Notes: generated by a model from the sequence alone, not told the origin. A stretch of DNA of 64,000 bases from JAKOUL01 sp035378845 (GCA_035378845.1 DAOSUP010000005.1:38842-102841), one strand, 5' to 3'. Counted from the stretch's first letter, positions 8,600-18,288 are shown. Numbers and translations: made by a program.

Positions 8600-10285
8600 A
8601 TGGAGACAAAATGTGTTGGTTATTTGGTAGGGGAAAGTTATTGTGACAGTTTTCAATTCATAACTAATGAAGAATTAGCACCAAAAAGATTAGAGTATGT
8701 AATAACAAAAGGCACCAGTTCCTCTGAGGAAGAGGTAGAAGTTTTAGCTCAGGTAGAAAGCTTAAGAGCATTCTCTGATGTACTTTCAGAAGATCAAGAA
8801 TATGATGCTACTATAAAACTCTTAGAACTAAATTATAAACTTCCTCTTAAATTAATAGCTTCAGCAAGAGTCCTGGGGTATTTGGATAAGGATGGAAATA
8901 TACAACTTCCAAGATCTGTATCCCTTCCAGGGTCTCCTGTCTATCCTGCACCAGATCCGCTTCTTGAAAAATTCTTTACTCACAATAAACCTACTGCTAT
9001 AGAGATAGGTACTCTTCTGTATAGATCCAAGGTAAAAGTGACTCTTGACCCTAATGGATTAAGAAGACATTTAGCAATAATAGCTCAAACAGGAGCTGGA
9101 AAGTCCTATCTTACAGGACTTCTTCTGGAAAAATTAGTAAAACTTGGAGCTACAATACTGGTTTTTGATCCTAATAGTGACTATGTTTTGTTAAAGCGAA
9201 AAAGGAATAATCTAAGAGAATTCTCTTCAATTGCTAATAATGTTACAGTATATAGAATTCCTCGGGTGCAAGGAAGATTTAGTAATGAGATGATAGGCGG
9301 AGTAGAATCTTACTCTATTCGTTTCAGTGAATTAGAAAATGAACAGATTTCAGAAATTTTGGGCATCTCTGAGTATAGCAATATAAGAGATGCTGTGGAA
9401 AGAGTAATAGACGGATTTAGAAAATCAGGAGTTGATTTTACACCTAATGACTTATACGCTAAATTGGAAAAAATTGCAGGAGAAAAGGAAGATGAAGAAT
9501 CAGAGCCTGTTTTTGATTTTGAAGATCTTGAAAGAAGAACAGTAAAGGATGCAGAAAAAAATAACAAGAGAAAATACTCCGAAGAGATGATTAGTGGAGC
9601 CAGAAAAGCCCTAAAATATGTAAAATGGATAAAAGATTATCCTATATGGGGATTTAAAGATATAAAAGTAGAAAATATATTAAAACCAGCTCAGATATCT
9701 GTTATAGATTTAGCAGGAATAGAAAAAAATCTTCAAGATTTAGTAGTAAGTAAGTTATTAAATGATATATGGACAAAAGCAAAATCAGAGGGTCTTCCAT
9801 ACCCCTTCTTCATTGTCCTTGAAGAGGCTCATAACTTAGTACCAAAAGAAAAGGCTGAAAAATTAAGAAGTGCAAGGATAATAAACTCTATTGCTTCGGA
9901 AGGCAGAAAATTTAAAGTATTTCTTATAGTGGTTACCCAAAGACCATATAAGATAAGTAGCAATACCCTCTCTCAATGTGGAAGTCAAATCATAATGAGG
10001 CTTACAAATCCTACAGATCAGGCTGCAGTAAAAGAAGCATCAGAAGCACTTTCAGAAAATCTTTTCAATGATCTTCCAGGATTAAATATAGGTGAAGCCA
10101 TAATCTTAGGAAAACTTACTAAAATACCTGTTATGGTAAAAATAGGAGAAAGAGAAACTGCAGAAGGCGGTTTTGACATTGATTTAGATGAGGAATTCCA
10201 AAAAGCATTAAGTGTTGCTAATATTAATGATCTATTTTCTAATAATCTTCCAGAAGACCTACCTGATTTTGGAAATGACATCTAA
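8600..10285 (+). CDS. herA: HerA-type DNA translocase ATPase
   Basis: Hexameric FtsK/HerA-family motor that moves double-stranded DNA ends through a ring and feeds NurA. The 561 aa begin with a HAS-barrel (CVGYLVGES, about 5-13), then Walker A QTGAGKSYLTG near residue 163, an inserted helical region (about 240-330), Walker B FIVLEEAHNLVP near 405 and an arginine-rich sensor region GRKFKVFLIVVTQRPYKI. GGAGG of the nurA tail lies 17 nt upstream, rather far, so initiation may depend on coupling. Its stop overlaps mre11 as TAATG. Confidence 0.92.
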   Translation: METKCVGYLVGESYCDSFQFITNEELAPKRLEYVITKGTSSSEEEVEVLAQVESLRAFSDVLSEDQEYDATIKLLELNYKLPLKLIASARVLGYLDKDGNIQLPRSVSLPGSPVYPAPDPLLEKFFTHNKPTAIEIGTLLYRSKVKVTLDPNGLRRHLAIIAQTGAGKSYLTGLLLEKLVKLGATILVFDPNSDYVLLKRKRNNLREFSSIANNVTVYRIPRVQGRFSNEMIGGVESYSIRFSELENEQISEILGISEYSNIRDAVERVIDGFRKSGVDFTPNDLYAKLEKIAGEKEDEESEPVFDFEDLERRTVKDAEKNNKRKYSEEMISGARKALKYVKWIKDYPIWGFKDIKVENILKPAQISVIDLAGIEKNLQDLVVSKLLNDIWTKAKSEGLPYPFFIVLEEAHNLVPKEKAEKLRSARIINSIASEGRKFKVFLIVVTQRPYKISSNTLSQCGSQIIMRLTNPTDQAAVKEASEALSENLFNDLPGLNIGEAIILGKLTKIPVMVKIGERETAEGGFDIDLDEEFQKALSVANINDLFSNNLPEDLPDFGNDI

Positions 10286-11463
10286 TGTTAAAGATTCTCA
10301 TAACTGCAGATAGCCACCTGGGAAGATACTATAGAAAAATGCTTCCCGAAAGATTACAGGAAAGGAGAAGGAGATTAAGAAACTCCTTGCAGGAAGTTAT
10401 TGACTATGCTATAGAAGAAAAGGTTGATATCTTTATACAAGCAGGAGATCTCTTTGACTTATCAAATCCAAGGAATCAGGATCTCACTTTTATAGCCAGA
10501 GAATTTGCGAAACTTAAAAGAAACAATATTGAGACTTATGCCATAGGTGGAAATCATGATGCACCAAATATGGTGGATAATGATTCTTTCCCTATTAAAA
10601 TCTTTGAAGAGGCAGGACTTATAAAAGTATTTCCATCCCAATCTACTGTTAAATACGAAATATATAAGAATAGTAGCTCCGAAAGAGTACTGATTGGTGG
10701 ACTTTCTCATGATCCAAGGAAAAAAGGAAGGATGGATCCTTTAGAAAAAATTATTGTACCACCTGATATACCTTCCGATGAAGATCTATTTAAAATACTT
10801 ATCCTTCACTACTCTTTTGAAAAATTTGCTCATCCCAAAGCTCAGGAGCCACAAGTTACCTTAGCATCTCTTTCCACATTACCATTTAATTTGTATATTC
10901 TTGGACATCTCCATAAAAAAAATGAATATCGTTTTGAAGATAAACTTTTACTTATTCCAGGAAGTACTGAAAGATTTGAGTTTGGGGAAGAGAATATAAC
11001 TCCAGGTTTTTATCTTTTAAGAATTCAAAGTAAAAAAGTAAGCTTTGAGCATCATAAAGTAAATGTGCAGCCTATGAGAAATATAGCGATTAAACTAACA
11101 GAGGTATCCGAAGAAGATCCTACAGGTTCCATTATAGAAAGAATTGTAAATGTATCTCAGAAAGACCAACTATTAAAATGTAACTTAATAGGTGCAATTC
11201 CTCTTTCTATCTATCAAAGAATAAACTTTAGCAAGCTATTAGAAGAAGGCACATCATTAAATTTTCTCTTTGATTTGGATACCCAGAACTTAAAAATTCT
11301 TGGAAAAGAGATTAATACCCTCCCAGTAGCAGATTTAAGCCTTGACAAAGTAATTAATGATGTAACAGAAAAATATATAGAAGATAACATAAATGATAGA
11401 GAAACTATTATAGAAGCCATGAACTGGATAAGAGAGACATTAAAGGAAGAAAAAATACTATGA
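10285..11463 (+). CDS. mre11: Mre11/SbcD-family DNA repair nuclease
   Basis: Manganese-dependent exo/endonuclease that pairs with the Rad50 ATPase. The 392 aa carry all five phosphodiesterase motifs: ADSHLGR, QAGDLFD, GGNHD, the histidine in ILHYSFE and GHLHKK. The C-terminal part after about 260 is the cap and Rad50-binding region. Flanked by herA and rad50 with 1- and 4-nt overlaps, the archaeal-type gene order for end resection. Confidence 0.93.
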   Translation: MLKILITADSHLGRYYRKMLPERLQERRRRLRNSLQEVIDYAIEEKVDIFIQAGDLFDLSNPRNQDLTFIAREFAKLKRNNIETYAIGGNHDAPNMVDNDSFPIKIFEEAGLIKVFPSQSTVKYEIYKNSSSERVLIGGLSHDPRKKGRMDPLEKIIVPPDIPSDEDLFKILILHYSFEKFAHPKAQEPQVTLASLSTLPFNLYILGHLHKKNEYRFEDKLLLIPGSTERFEFGEENITPGFYLLRIQSKKVSFEHHKVNVQPMRNIAIKLTEVSEEDPTGSIIERIVNVSQKDQLLKCNLIGAIPLSIYQRINFSKLLEEGTSLNFLFDLDTQNLKILGKEINTLPVADLSLDKVINDVTEKYIEDNINDRETIIEAMNWIRETLKEEKIL

Positions 11464-14417
11464 TAAAACTTGCAAGCTTAAAACTTGCTAACTTTAAACA
11501 GTATGAAAAAGCAGAGATAGACTTTCCTGATCAAGGGAGAATCCTTATAAAGGGCAAAAATGAGGCAGGGAAAAGCACTATTTTTGAAGCAATAGTTTTT
11601 GCTCTCTTTGGAGAACCCATATATGTAGGAAACAGTGATAAGGACAATAGAAATTTAATAAGATTTAATGCAGATTCTACCACAGTAGAGCTCATTATAA
11701 AAACTGATGAGAAAAGAATAAAAATAAAAAGAACTCTCTCTACCCGAAATTCTCAAAGTTGCTCGTTAACTATAGAATCGCTTACTTCAGATACTACTCC
11801 TGTTTTTATTACAAAAGTAAAACAAACTAACGAAAGGATTATTAAAGAGATAGGCATAGACAAAAAGATTCTCGTAAATACATGCTTTGTAGGACAGAAA
11901 AAAATAGGTTCTTTAGAAGATTTAAAACCTGGAGAAAGACAAGAAATTATTTCCAAACTTTTCAATTTAGAGTATTTAGGAGAAGCCATTGAATTAGCAA
12001 AAGATAATAGGAAGAAATATAAAGATGAGATAGAAACTTACGAAATCATAAAAAAAGCAGGGGAAGCAAAAAAAGAGCTACCTCAAATAGAAAAAGAACT
12101 TCAAGAAATTCAAAAAAGGAAATTGGAAATTGAAAAAATAGAAAAAGCAAAAGAGATACTTAGCAAAGAAGAGGCTATAAAAAATCTCTCAAGGGAAATA
12201 GAAACTTTAGAAGAAAAAGCAAAGGCTCTTGAAAAAGAGGTAGAGAGATTTAAGAAATACAGAGAGGAAGAAAAAAAACTTGAAGAAATATTTAACATAA
12301 AGGGGAACATTCAAAATTTTGAAGAACAGAAGACAAAAATTGAAGAGAGAATAAAAGATTTAGAAGAGATTATAAAAAATGAGCCTTCTGTAAAAGAAAA
12401 ACTAAAAGAGTTAGAAAAAGGCTTGGAAATAAAAAATAAAATAGAGGAACTTAAAAAGGAGCTATCAGATTTAACAATAAAGATAACTAAGTTAGATGAA
12501 AACATACCTAACTTAAAAGAAAAGGCAAGCAACCTTAAAGAGCTTCTGGAAAAGACAAAAAGTATAGCAGACAAAAAACAGGAAATAGATTCATTAGATA
12601 AAGAGAGAGAAAGCATAGAACAAAGACAAAAAATATTGAGAGAAAGAGAAGAAAAGATAAATAACATCTTACCAAGGATAAAAAATTTAGATAAGGAAGA
12701 GGACGCTATCCAGAAAGCCATTGTTACTTTATCTCAAATAGAGAAGGTTAATAATTTAAAAAACAATCTTTCTAAAAATAGAAAAAATGTTATCTCAGTC
12801 CTTATTTTATTAATAGCCTCTTTAATTTTAACTTTCTCTTTAAATTCTCTTTTTATCCTATTAGCATTATGCTCTCTAATATTTCTTGTTTCTTTTTATA
12901 GAACTTATTCAAAAATAAGAAGTAACTATGAGAAAGAATCAGGCAGATTAGAAGATTCCTTAGAGGCTCTTCCTGAAAATTTAAAGAACCAACAAGAAGA
13001 GCTCTTAAAAGAAAGACTAAGTAATATTCAAACACTAAGACGAAAGAAACAAGAACAGATAGAAAGAATAGTCTCAAAGATTGAAGAGAAAATTGAAAGT
13101 AGTAATAAAGAAATCATATCTAAAAGAGAAGAAAAAGCAAAATTAGAAGCAGAACTTAGAAGCTTAATTGAAGATGAAAAAAGAGCTAAAGGACTCATGG
13201 ATGAGCTTTCTAACACACTAAAATGCGCAAGAGATCTTTCCCACATTGAGGAGAGTATAAATAAGTTAGAAGCACTTTATAAAAAATACCAATCAGATAG
13301 AGAATACTTAGAAAAAAATATATCTCAATTAAAAGGACAAGATCTCTTTTCTGAAAAGAATTTATCAGATCTTTCCTTAGAAAAAGGGTCTTTAGATGCT
13401 GAAATTAAGAAAATTGATGAAGCTAAAAAAGAAGTAGAAAAAGAAAAGAAAGATTACGAAAATATAATAAATAACTTGACACAATTAAATAAAACTCTGG
13501 GAGAAAAGACTGAGAATTTTATCTTACCATCTCCAGAATATCTCCAAGAGCTCAAAGAGAAAATAAAGGAATTAGAAAATAAAAATACTGAAGAAAATTC
13601 TAAAAAGGCAAATGAAGAGCTACATAGAAAAAAAGGAGCAAAGGATAATTTAGAAAAGATTTATAACTCTTTGATAGAAGAATTTATAGATAAATTTAAA
13701 GAAGAGAATTGGAAAGAGTTAGCCTTCATTGATATAGGACATGAAGAGAAAGAGTCCATTAATTTAAATGAAAAAGATCTTCTTCAAAAAAAGGGCGAAA
13801 TGGAAGGAATTATTAAAGAATTTGAGTTAAAGACAGGGAGAAAAAGAGAGGAATTAGATCCTGAAAAAGTAGAAAAGAATTATAGAAATTTAGAAAAAAA
13901 CATGCTAAAGATGGACTACGCTGTAAAGATTATAGAAAGTATAAGAGAAAGTATTCTCAAGGCAGTACTTCCAAGAACCATGGCTTTTATGCAGAAATTT
14001 CTTCCCATACTTACTGCAGATAGATATCATTATGCAGAGATTGATGAGGATTACAAATTAAAAGTCTATACCAATTATCAAAGTACACCTATTGAGAAAA
14101 ACCTCTTTAGTGGTGGGACTCAAGATCAATTATCTCTTGCCCTAAGACTTGCCTTTGCTATGGCAACTCTTCCCCAAAACAAAGGAGTCCAACCTGGATT
14201 TATATTCTTAGATGAACCCTTAGGTTCTTTTGATGAGGAGAGAGGAAAAGCTCTTGTACAGCTTTTAACTCAGGGAGAGATCGCAGAGTATTTTGATCAG
14301 ATCTTTGTTATAACTCATATACCTATAGAAGAGAGCCTTTTTGATGAAATCATATACATAGAAAACGGAAAAATTATCAGAAGAATGGAGGATTTTAATC
14401 AAGCTTTAGACTTTTGA
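11460..14417 (+). CDS. rad50: Rad50/SbcC-type ATPase with hydrophobic apex hairpin, no zinc hook
   Basis: SMC-like ATPase of 985 aa partnering Mre11. N-lobe: Walker A KNEAGKSTIFEAI (about 32-44) and Q-loop FVGQKKIGSL; C-lobe: signature FSGGTQDQLSLALRLA and Walker B FIFLDEPLGSFDEE. Between them lie long charged coiled coils. The usual CxxC zinc hook at the apex is absent: no CxxC occurs anywhere. Instead residues about 444-480 (nt 12789-12899) form two strongly hydrophobic segments separated by NS, like a membrane hairpin, almost exactly mid-protein. This would change dimerisation and possibly tether the complex to the membrane. Its 3' end overlaps galU by 23 bp. Confidence 0.92.
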   Translation: MIKLASLKLANFKQYEKAEIDFPDQGRILIKGKNEAGKSTIFEAIVFALFGEPIYVGNSDKDNRNLIRFNADSTTVELIIKTDEKRIKIKRTLSTRNSQSCSLTIESLTSDTTPVFITKVKQTNERIIKEIGIDKKILVNTCFVGQKKIGSLEDLKPGERQEIISKLFNLEYLGEAIELAKDNRKKYKDEIETYEIIKKAGEAKKELPQIEKELQEIQKRKLEIEKIEKAKEILSKEEAIKNLSREIETLEEKAKALEKEVERFKKYREEEKKLEEIFNIKGNIQNFEEQKTKIEERIKDLEEIIKNEPSVKEKLKELEKGLEIKNKIEELKKELSDLTIKITKLDENIPNLKEKASNLKELLEKTKSIADKKQEIDSLDKERESIEQRQKILREREEKINNILPRIKNLDKEEDAIQKAIVTLSQIEKVNNLKNNLSKNRKNVISVLILLIASLILTFSLNSLFILLALCSLIFLVSFYRTYSKIRSNYEKESGRLEDSLEALPENLKNQQEELLKERLSNIQTLRRKKQEQIERIVSKIEEKIESSNKEIISKREEKAKLEAELRSLIEDEKRAKGLMDELSNTLKCARDLSHIEESINKLEALYKKYQSDREYLEKNISQLKGQDLFSEKNLSDLSLEKGSLDAEIKKIDEAKKEVEKEKKDYENIINNLTQLNKTLGEKTENFILPSPEYLQELKEKIKELENKNTEENSKKANEELHRKKGAKDNLEKIYNSLIEEFIDKFKEENWKELAFIDIGHEEKESINLNEKDLLQKKGEMEGIIKEFELKTGRKREELDPEKVEKNYRNLEKNMLKMDYAVKIIESIRESILKAVLPRTMAFMQKFLPILTADRYHYAEIDEDYKLKVYTNYQSTPIEKNLFSGGTQDQLSLALRLAFAMATLPQNKGVQPGFIFLDEPLGSFDEERGKALVQLLTQGEIAEYFDQIFVITHIPIEESLFDEIIYIENGKIIRRMEDFNQALDF

Positions 14418-15261
14418 GATATTCTTTAAATAATTCTCCTAATCCTTCTCTTTGTAAAGCAAGCTCTACTGAAGCGATAAGAAAACCTAATTTATTTCCT
14501 GTATCGTATCTTTTTCCCTTAAACTCATAAGTATAAATAGCTTCTTTTTCAAGAAGAAGTTTTAGACCATCAGTAAGTTGAATCTCCCCACCTTTCCCTG
14601 GCTTTACCTTTTCAAGCATTGAAAATATTTGGGGAGTTAGAATATATCTTCCTACAATAGCAAGATTAGAAGGGGCTTCTTCTACCGATGGCTTTTCCAC
14701 AAGATTTGTAACCTGATATACACCTTCATCTATCTCTTTGCCAGCAATAACACCATAGTTTTTAACTTCGTCCTTAGGTATTCTCTCTACTGCAATGACA
14801 GAACATTTATATCTTTCATATATTTCTATCATCTGTTTTATACATGGTACATCACTTATAATAAGATCATCACTTAAAATAACTGCAAAAGGCTCATCTT
14901 TTACAAGCTCTTTTGTCACAAGTACTGCGTGTCCAAGTCCAAGAGGCTCTTTTTGTCTTATATAATATACAGTAGCAAGTTCTGATATCTCTCTCACCTG
15001 TTTCAAAAGTTCTAAATCTCCTTTTTTTTGAAGGAAATATTCTAATTCAAAAGAAATATCAAAATGATCTTCTATAGCCCTTTTATTTCTCCCAGTAACT
15101 ATAATTATCTCCCCTATTTCAGAGTTAACGGCTTCTTCTACAGCATATTGGATTATAGGCTTATCCACCACAGGAAGCATTTCCTTAGGCTGAGCTTTTG
15201 TTGCTGGTAAAAATCTTGTACCAAGACCGGCAGCAGGGAAAATAGCTTTTCTTATTCCCAT
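14395..15261 (-). CDS. galU: UTP-glucose-1-phosphate uridylyltransferase
   Basis: Makes UDP-glucose from UTP and glucose-1-phosphate for polysaccharide and glycolipid synthesis. The 288 aa begin with the nucleotide-binding loop AAGLGTRFLPATKAQPKEML, then LSDDLI, the EKP motif (NLVEKPSVEEAP) and GGEIQLTDGL typical of bacterial GalU. ATG has a GGAGG site. It follows the cupin gene after 12 nt. Its product could feed the glycosyltransferase at 6267. Confidence 0.94.
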   Translation of the reverse strand: MGIRKAIFPAAGLGTRFLPATKAQPKEMLPVVDKPIIQYAVEEAVNSEIGEIIIVTGRNKRAIEDHFDISFELEYFLQKKGDLELLKQVREISELATVYYIRQKEPLGLGHAVLVTKELVKDEPFAVILSDDLIISDVPCIKQMIEIYERYKCSVIAVERIPKDEVKNYGVIAGKEIDEGVYQVTNLVEKPSVEEAPSNLAIVGRYILTPQIFSMLEKVKPGKGGEIQLTDGLKLLLEKEAIYTYEFKGKRYDTGNKLGFLIASVELALQREGLGELFKEYLKSLKLD

Positions 15262-15273
15262 ATTAATCCTCCT

Positions 15274-15627
15274 CTATTCCTCTGGAAGCTTTGCAATTAC
15301 TTGAATAATCTCTCCTTCTTCCACAATAAGTTGATGCGCCGTATTTGCAGGAATTAACAAAACATCTCCACTTTCTATTTCAACTATTTGTGACTCTATT
15401 ATCTCACACCCTCTTACCTCTTCGGGTTCTATAAATTTACCTCCAGCATATTTATCACTAACAAGTACTTTTGCTTTCCCAGAATATACAATGTATACAT
15501 CATTAATCTTCTTATGTACCTCTGTTTCGCTCTTAAAAGGAGCCGTAAAATTTAAGAATCTTAAAACAAAACTTCCTTTTTTAAAATCGCTAATATCTTT
15601 ATCTTTTATAGAAAACTTCTTATACAT
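15274..15627 (-). CDS. small cupin-domain protein
   Basis: Single-domain 117-aa cupin. Visible features are the beta-rich layout, VEIESGDVLLIPANTAHQL (second cupin motif with PxxxxH) and a first motif with the H in EVHKKINDVYIVYSGKA, so a metal-binding barrel is likely. Related small cupins act as sugar-phosphate isomerases or ligand sensors; no specific substrate can be named. Strong AAAAGGAGG site. Shares a promoter with galU, pointing to nucleotide-sugar metabolism. Confidence 0.75.
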   Translation of the reverse strand: MYKKFSIKDKDISDFKKGSFVLRFLNFTAPFKSETEVHKKINDVYIVYSGKAKVLVSDKYAGGKFIEPEEVRGCEIIESQIVEIESGDVLLIPANTAHQLIVEEGEIIQVIAKLPEE

Positions 15628-15661
15628 TTACATCCTCCTTTTAAAAACAAACTTTCTAAAT

Positions 15662-15690
15662 ATTCTAACCTTTAATAAAAACTTAATCAA
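15662..15690 (-). promoter_or_regulatory. promoter of cupin-galU
   Basis: Minus-strand TTGATT (15685-15690), 17-bp spacer, TAGAAT (15662-15667), about 35 nt before the cupin ATG. Confidence 0.6.
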
Positions 15691-15795
15691 CTTTAGAAAA
15701 CTAAACAAAAACCTTATAATAAACAAAAATGATTCTTACTTCTCTTTTTATAATTTATATGATAAAATTACCTCGTAAAATTAATATAAAGATGC

Positions 15796-15835
15796 AAAGG
15801 TGCTTTGGAAGAATTCCAGAGCACCTTTAGTTTTT
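15796..15835 (+). terminator. leader hairpin with T-run: putative attenuator of the homocitrate operon
   Basis: A 13-bp stem (15796-15808 with 15816-15828, one G-U pair, 7-nt loop) is followed by AGTTTTT. The upstream gene points away, so this terminator-like element stands in the 5' leader of the gene at 15869 rather than at the end of another gene. A 12-codon ATG-TAG reading frame (15792-15830) coincides with the hairpin but has no ribosome site. Confidence 0.7.
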
Positions 15836-15868
15836 AAAGAAAAAACCTAAAGGAGGCGCATAAAAAGC

Positions 15869-17008
15869 ATGAAAGATAATGAGATAAAAATTGTTGATAC
15901 CACATTGAGAGATGGCGAACAGACAGCTGGCGTTGTATTCTCAAAGGCTGAAAAGGTTCAAATTGCCAGAATGTTAGATGAACTTGGTGTACACCAAATA
16001 GAAGCAGGTGTACCTGTTATGGGAGGAGACGAAGAAGAAGCTATAAAAGCTATCGTAAAGTCGGGTTTAAAAGCTAGTATAATGGGCTGGAATCGTGCAG
16101 TTATAAGTGATATTGAGACGTCATTAAGATGTGGAGTAGACGCTGTCGCTATCTCAATCTCTACTTCTGATATCCATATTAAATACAAACTTAGAAAGAC
16201 CAGAGAATGGGTCCTTGAAAGTATGGTAAAAGCTTGTGAGTTTGCTAAAAAACATGATGTATATGTATCAGTAAATGCAGAAGATGCTTCCAGAACTGAT
16301 TTAGATTTTCTATTACAATTTGCAAAGGCAGCAAAAGAAGCAGGAGCAGACAGATTAAGATTTTGTGATACAGTAGGAATTATGGAACCATTTACGATCT
16401 ATGATGTGGTAAAAACTATAATTGATAAGACAGGACTTGCAGTAGAAATGCATACTCACAATGATTTTGGTATGGCAACAGCAAATGCTCTTGCAGGAAT
16501 AAAAGCTGGAGCTACATGGGTAGGAGTAACAATAAATGGACTTGGAGAAAGAGCGGGAAATGCTGCCTTAGAAGAGGTTGTTATGGCTCTCAAATATATT
16601 TATAACATTGATGTAGGGATAAAAACCTATAAATTAAAAGAAGTATGTGAGTATGTAGCAAAAGCATCTGCTCGGGAACTCCCTGTAAATAAAGCAATTG
16701 TGGGAAAGAATATTTTTGCCCATGAGTCTGGTATTCATGCTGATGGAGTAATAAAATACCCAAAAACTTATGAAGTATTCACTCCCGAAGAAGTGGGAGG
16801 AGAGAGACAAATTGTCATCGGAAAGCATTCTGGAACTCATGCTCTTATAAGAAAATTCCAAGAATATGCAATTCAGCTCTCTGAAGAAGATGCTCAAGAA
16901 TTACTTAAAAGAGTAAGGGAATTAGCGGTGGAGCTTAAGAGACCTCTCTTTGATAAAGAACTTATGTATTTGTACCAAGACTACCTAAAAGAAAAGGGAG
17001 GAAAATAA
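15869..17008 (+). CDS. homocitrate synthase-like (NifV/LeuA family)
   Basis: Condenses acetyl-CoA with a 2-oxoacid, most likely 2-oxoglutarate. The 379 aa match NifV/homocitrate synthase length rather than the 500-aa LeuA with regulatory domain. Motifs: DTTLRDGEQTAGVVF at the start, metal-binding HTHNDFGMA, and GLGERAGNA. The MGWNRA and SISTSDIHIKYKLRKTR blocks are characteristic of NifV-like enzymes. No nitrogenase genes are here; with the two aconitase-like subunits downstream, the alpha-aminoadipate lysine route (or a leucine role) is likely. Strong AAAGGAGGCGC site upstream. Confidence 0.85.
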   Translation: MKDNEIKIVDTTLRDGEQTAGVVFSKAEKVQIARMLDELGVHQIEAGVPVMGGDEEEAIKAIVKSGLKASIMGWNRAVISDIETSLRCGVDAVAISISTSDIHIKYKLRKTREWVLESMVKACEFAKKHDVYVSVNAEDASRTDLDFLLQFAKAAKEAGADRLRFCDTVGIMEPFTIYDVVKTIIDKTGLAVEMHTHNDFGMATANALAGIKAGATWVGVTINGLGERAGNAALEEVVMALKYIYNIDVGIKTYKLKEVCEYVAKASARELPVNKAIVGKNIFAHESGIHADGVIKYPKTYEVFTPEEVGGERQIVIGKHSGTHALIRKFQEYAIQLSEEDAQELLKRVRELAVELKRPLFDKELMYLYQDYLKEKGGK

Positions 17009-17020
17009 GGAGTATAAAGT

Positions 17021-18274
17021 ATGGGAAAAACTATCTCAGAAAAAATCTTTTCTATTCATACAGGTAAAGATGTAAAAACAGGGGATCTTGTTATTGCTAA
17101 AATAGATGCCCTCATGGGACAAGATGGAACTTCTCCTCTTGCTATAAAGGTGTTCAGTGAGTTAGGAGGGGAAAAAGTCGTAAATGCTGAAAAAGTTCTA
17201 TTAGTAATGGATCATTCTGTGCCACCCCCTAATGAAGGAGTAGCTAATTTACACAAATTAATGCGAGAATTTGCAGAAAAATATGGTACACAAATCACTG
17301 AATTTGGAGAAGGTGTATGCCATCAAGTCTTCATGGAAAGAGGGCTTGCAACACCAGGAAGTTTAGTAATAGGTGCCGATTCTCACACCTGTACATATGG
17401 GGTTTTGAATTGCTTTTCTACAGGCGTAGGTTCCAGTGAACTTGCAGCTGCTATGTACACAGGGAAATTGTGGTTTAAAGTTCCAAGCACAGTAAAAATT
17501 AATCTAAACGGAAAGCTTCCTAAGGGGGTAACTGCAAAGGATGTGGTACTTTTCCTAATAGGACACTTTAAAGCAGACGGGCTTACTTATAAGGCTATTG
17601 AATTTGATGGAGAGATTATTAAAGAACTCTCTATGGATGGGAGAGCAACTATTACTAACATGGCTGTAGAGATGGGAGCTAAAGCTGGAATAATGCCTTT
17701 TGATGAAAAAATAAGAGAATTTTTTGAAAAGATAGGATATCCTCAAAAGAATGGCATCTCTGCGGATCCTGATGCGGAATACGAAGCAGTATATAACTTT
17801 GACCTTTCTAATTTGGAGCCTCAAGTTGCCATGCCTCATACTGTAGATAATGTATCTCCCATATCTAAAATAGATAAGACCAAAATTAATGAGGCTTATA
17901 TAGGAACATGTACCAATGGAAGATTAGAGGATTTCAGACTTGCTGCAGCTTTACTAAAAGGGAGAAAAATAGCCCAAAATGTAAAAATGATCGTAGCTCC
18001 TGCATCAAAAAGAATCTTGATGCAGGCTTTAAAAGAAGGACTTATTGATATTTTCTTAGATGCAGGAGCAGTGGTAGTAAATCCAGGATGTGGTCCATGT
18101 GTAGGAACCCATCAGGGAATTCCCGCTGATGAAGAAAATGTTATCTCCACCGCCAATAGAAACTTCAAGGGGAGAATGGGAAATAACAAAGCATTTATAT
18201 ACTTAGCTTCTCCTCTCACAGTAGCAGCCTCAGCAATTAAAGGAGAAATTACTGATCCAAGAGAATTGCTATAA
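17021..18274 (+). CDS. homoaconitase / 3-isopropylmalate dehydratase large subunit
   Basis: Fe-S dehydratase subunit of 417 aa, the short LeuC/HacA type. Cluster ligands are visible in GADSHTCTYG, GTCTNGRLEDF and NPGCGPCVGTHQG. It isomerises homocitrate or isopropylmalate; the neighbouring NifV-like synthase favours homoaconitase but the large subunit does not fix specificity. Lies 12 nt after the synthase with its own AGGAG site and before its small subunit. Confidence 0.9.
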   Translation: MGKTISEKIFSIHTGKDVKTGDLVIAKIDALMGQDGTSPLAIKVFSELGGEKVVNAEKVLLVMDHSVPPPNEGVANLHKLMREFAEKYGTQITEFGEGVCHQVFMERGLATPGSLVIGADSHTCTYGVLNCFSTGVGSSELAAAMYTGKLWFKVPSTVKINLNGKLPKGVTAKDVVLFLIGHFKADGLTYKAIEFDGEIIKELSMDGRATITNMAVEMGAKAGIMPFDEKIREFFEKIGYPQKNGISADPDAEYEAVYNFDLSNLEPQVAMPHTVDNVSPISKIDKTKINEAYIGTCTNGRLEDFRLAAALLKGRKIAQNVKMIVAPASKRILMQALKEGLIDIFLDAGAVVVNPGCGPCVGTHQGIPADEENVISTANRNFKGRMGNNKAFIYLASPLTVAASAIKGEITDPRELL

Positions 18275-18288
18275 AGGAGGAATTAAAA

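Noticed and set aside
15792..15830. Leader peptide with leucine or lysine control codons
   Set aside because: The 12-codon frame has a single leucine, no lysine and no ribosome site; a ribosome-stalling attenuator is not supported.
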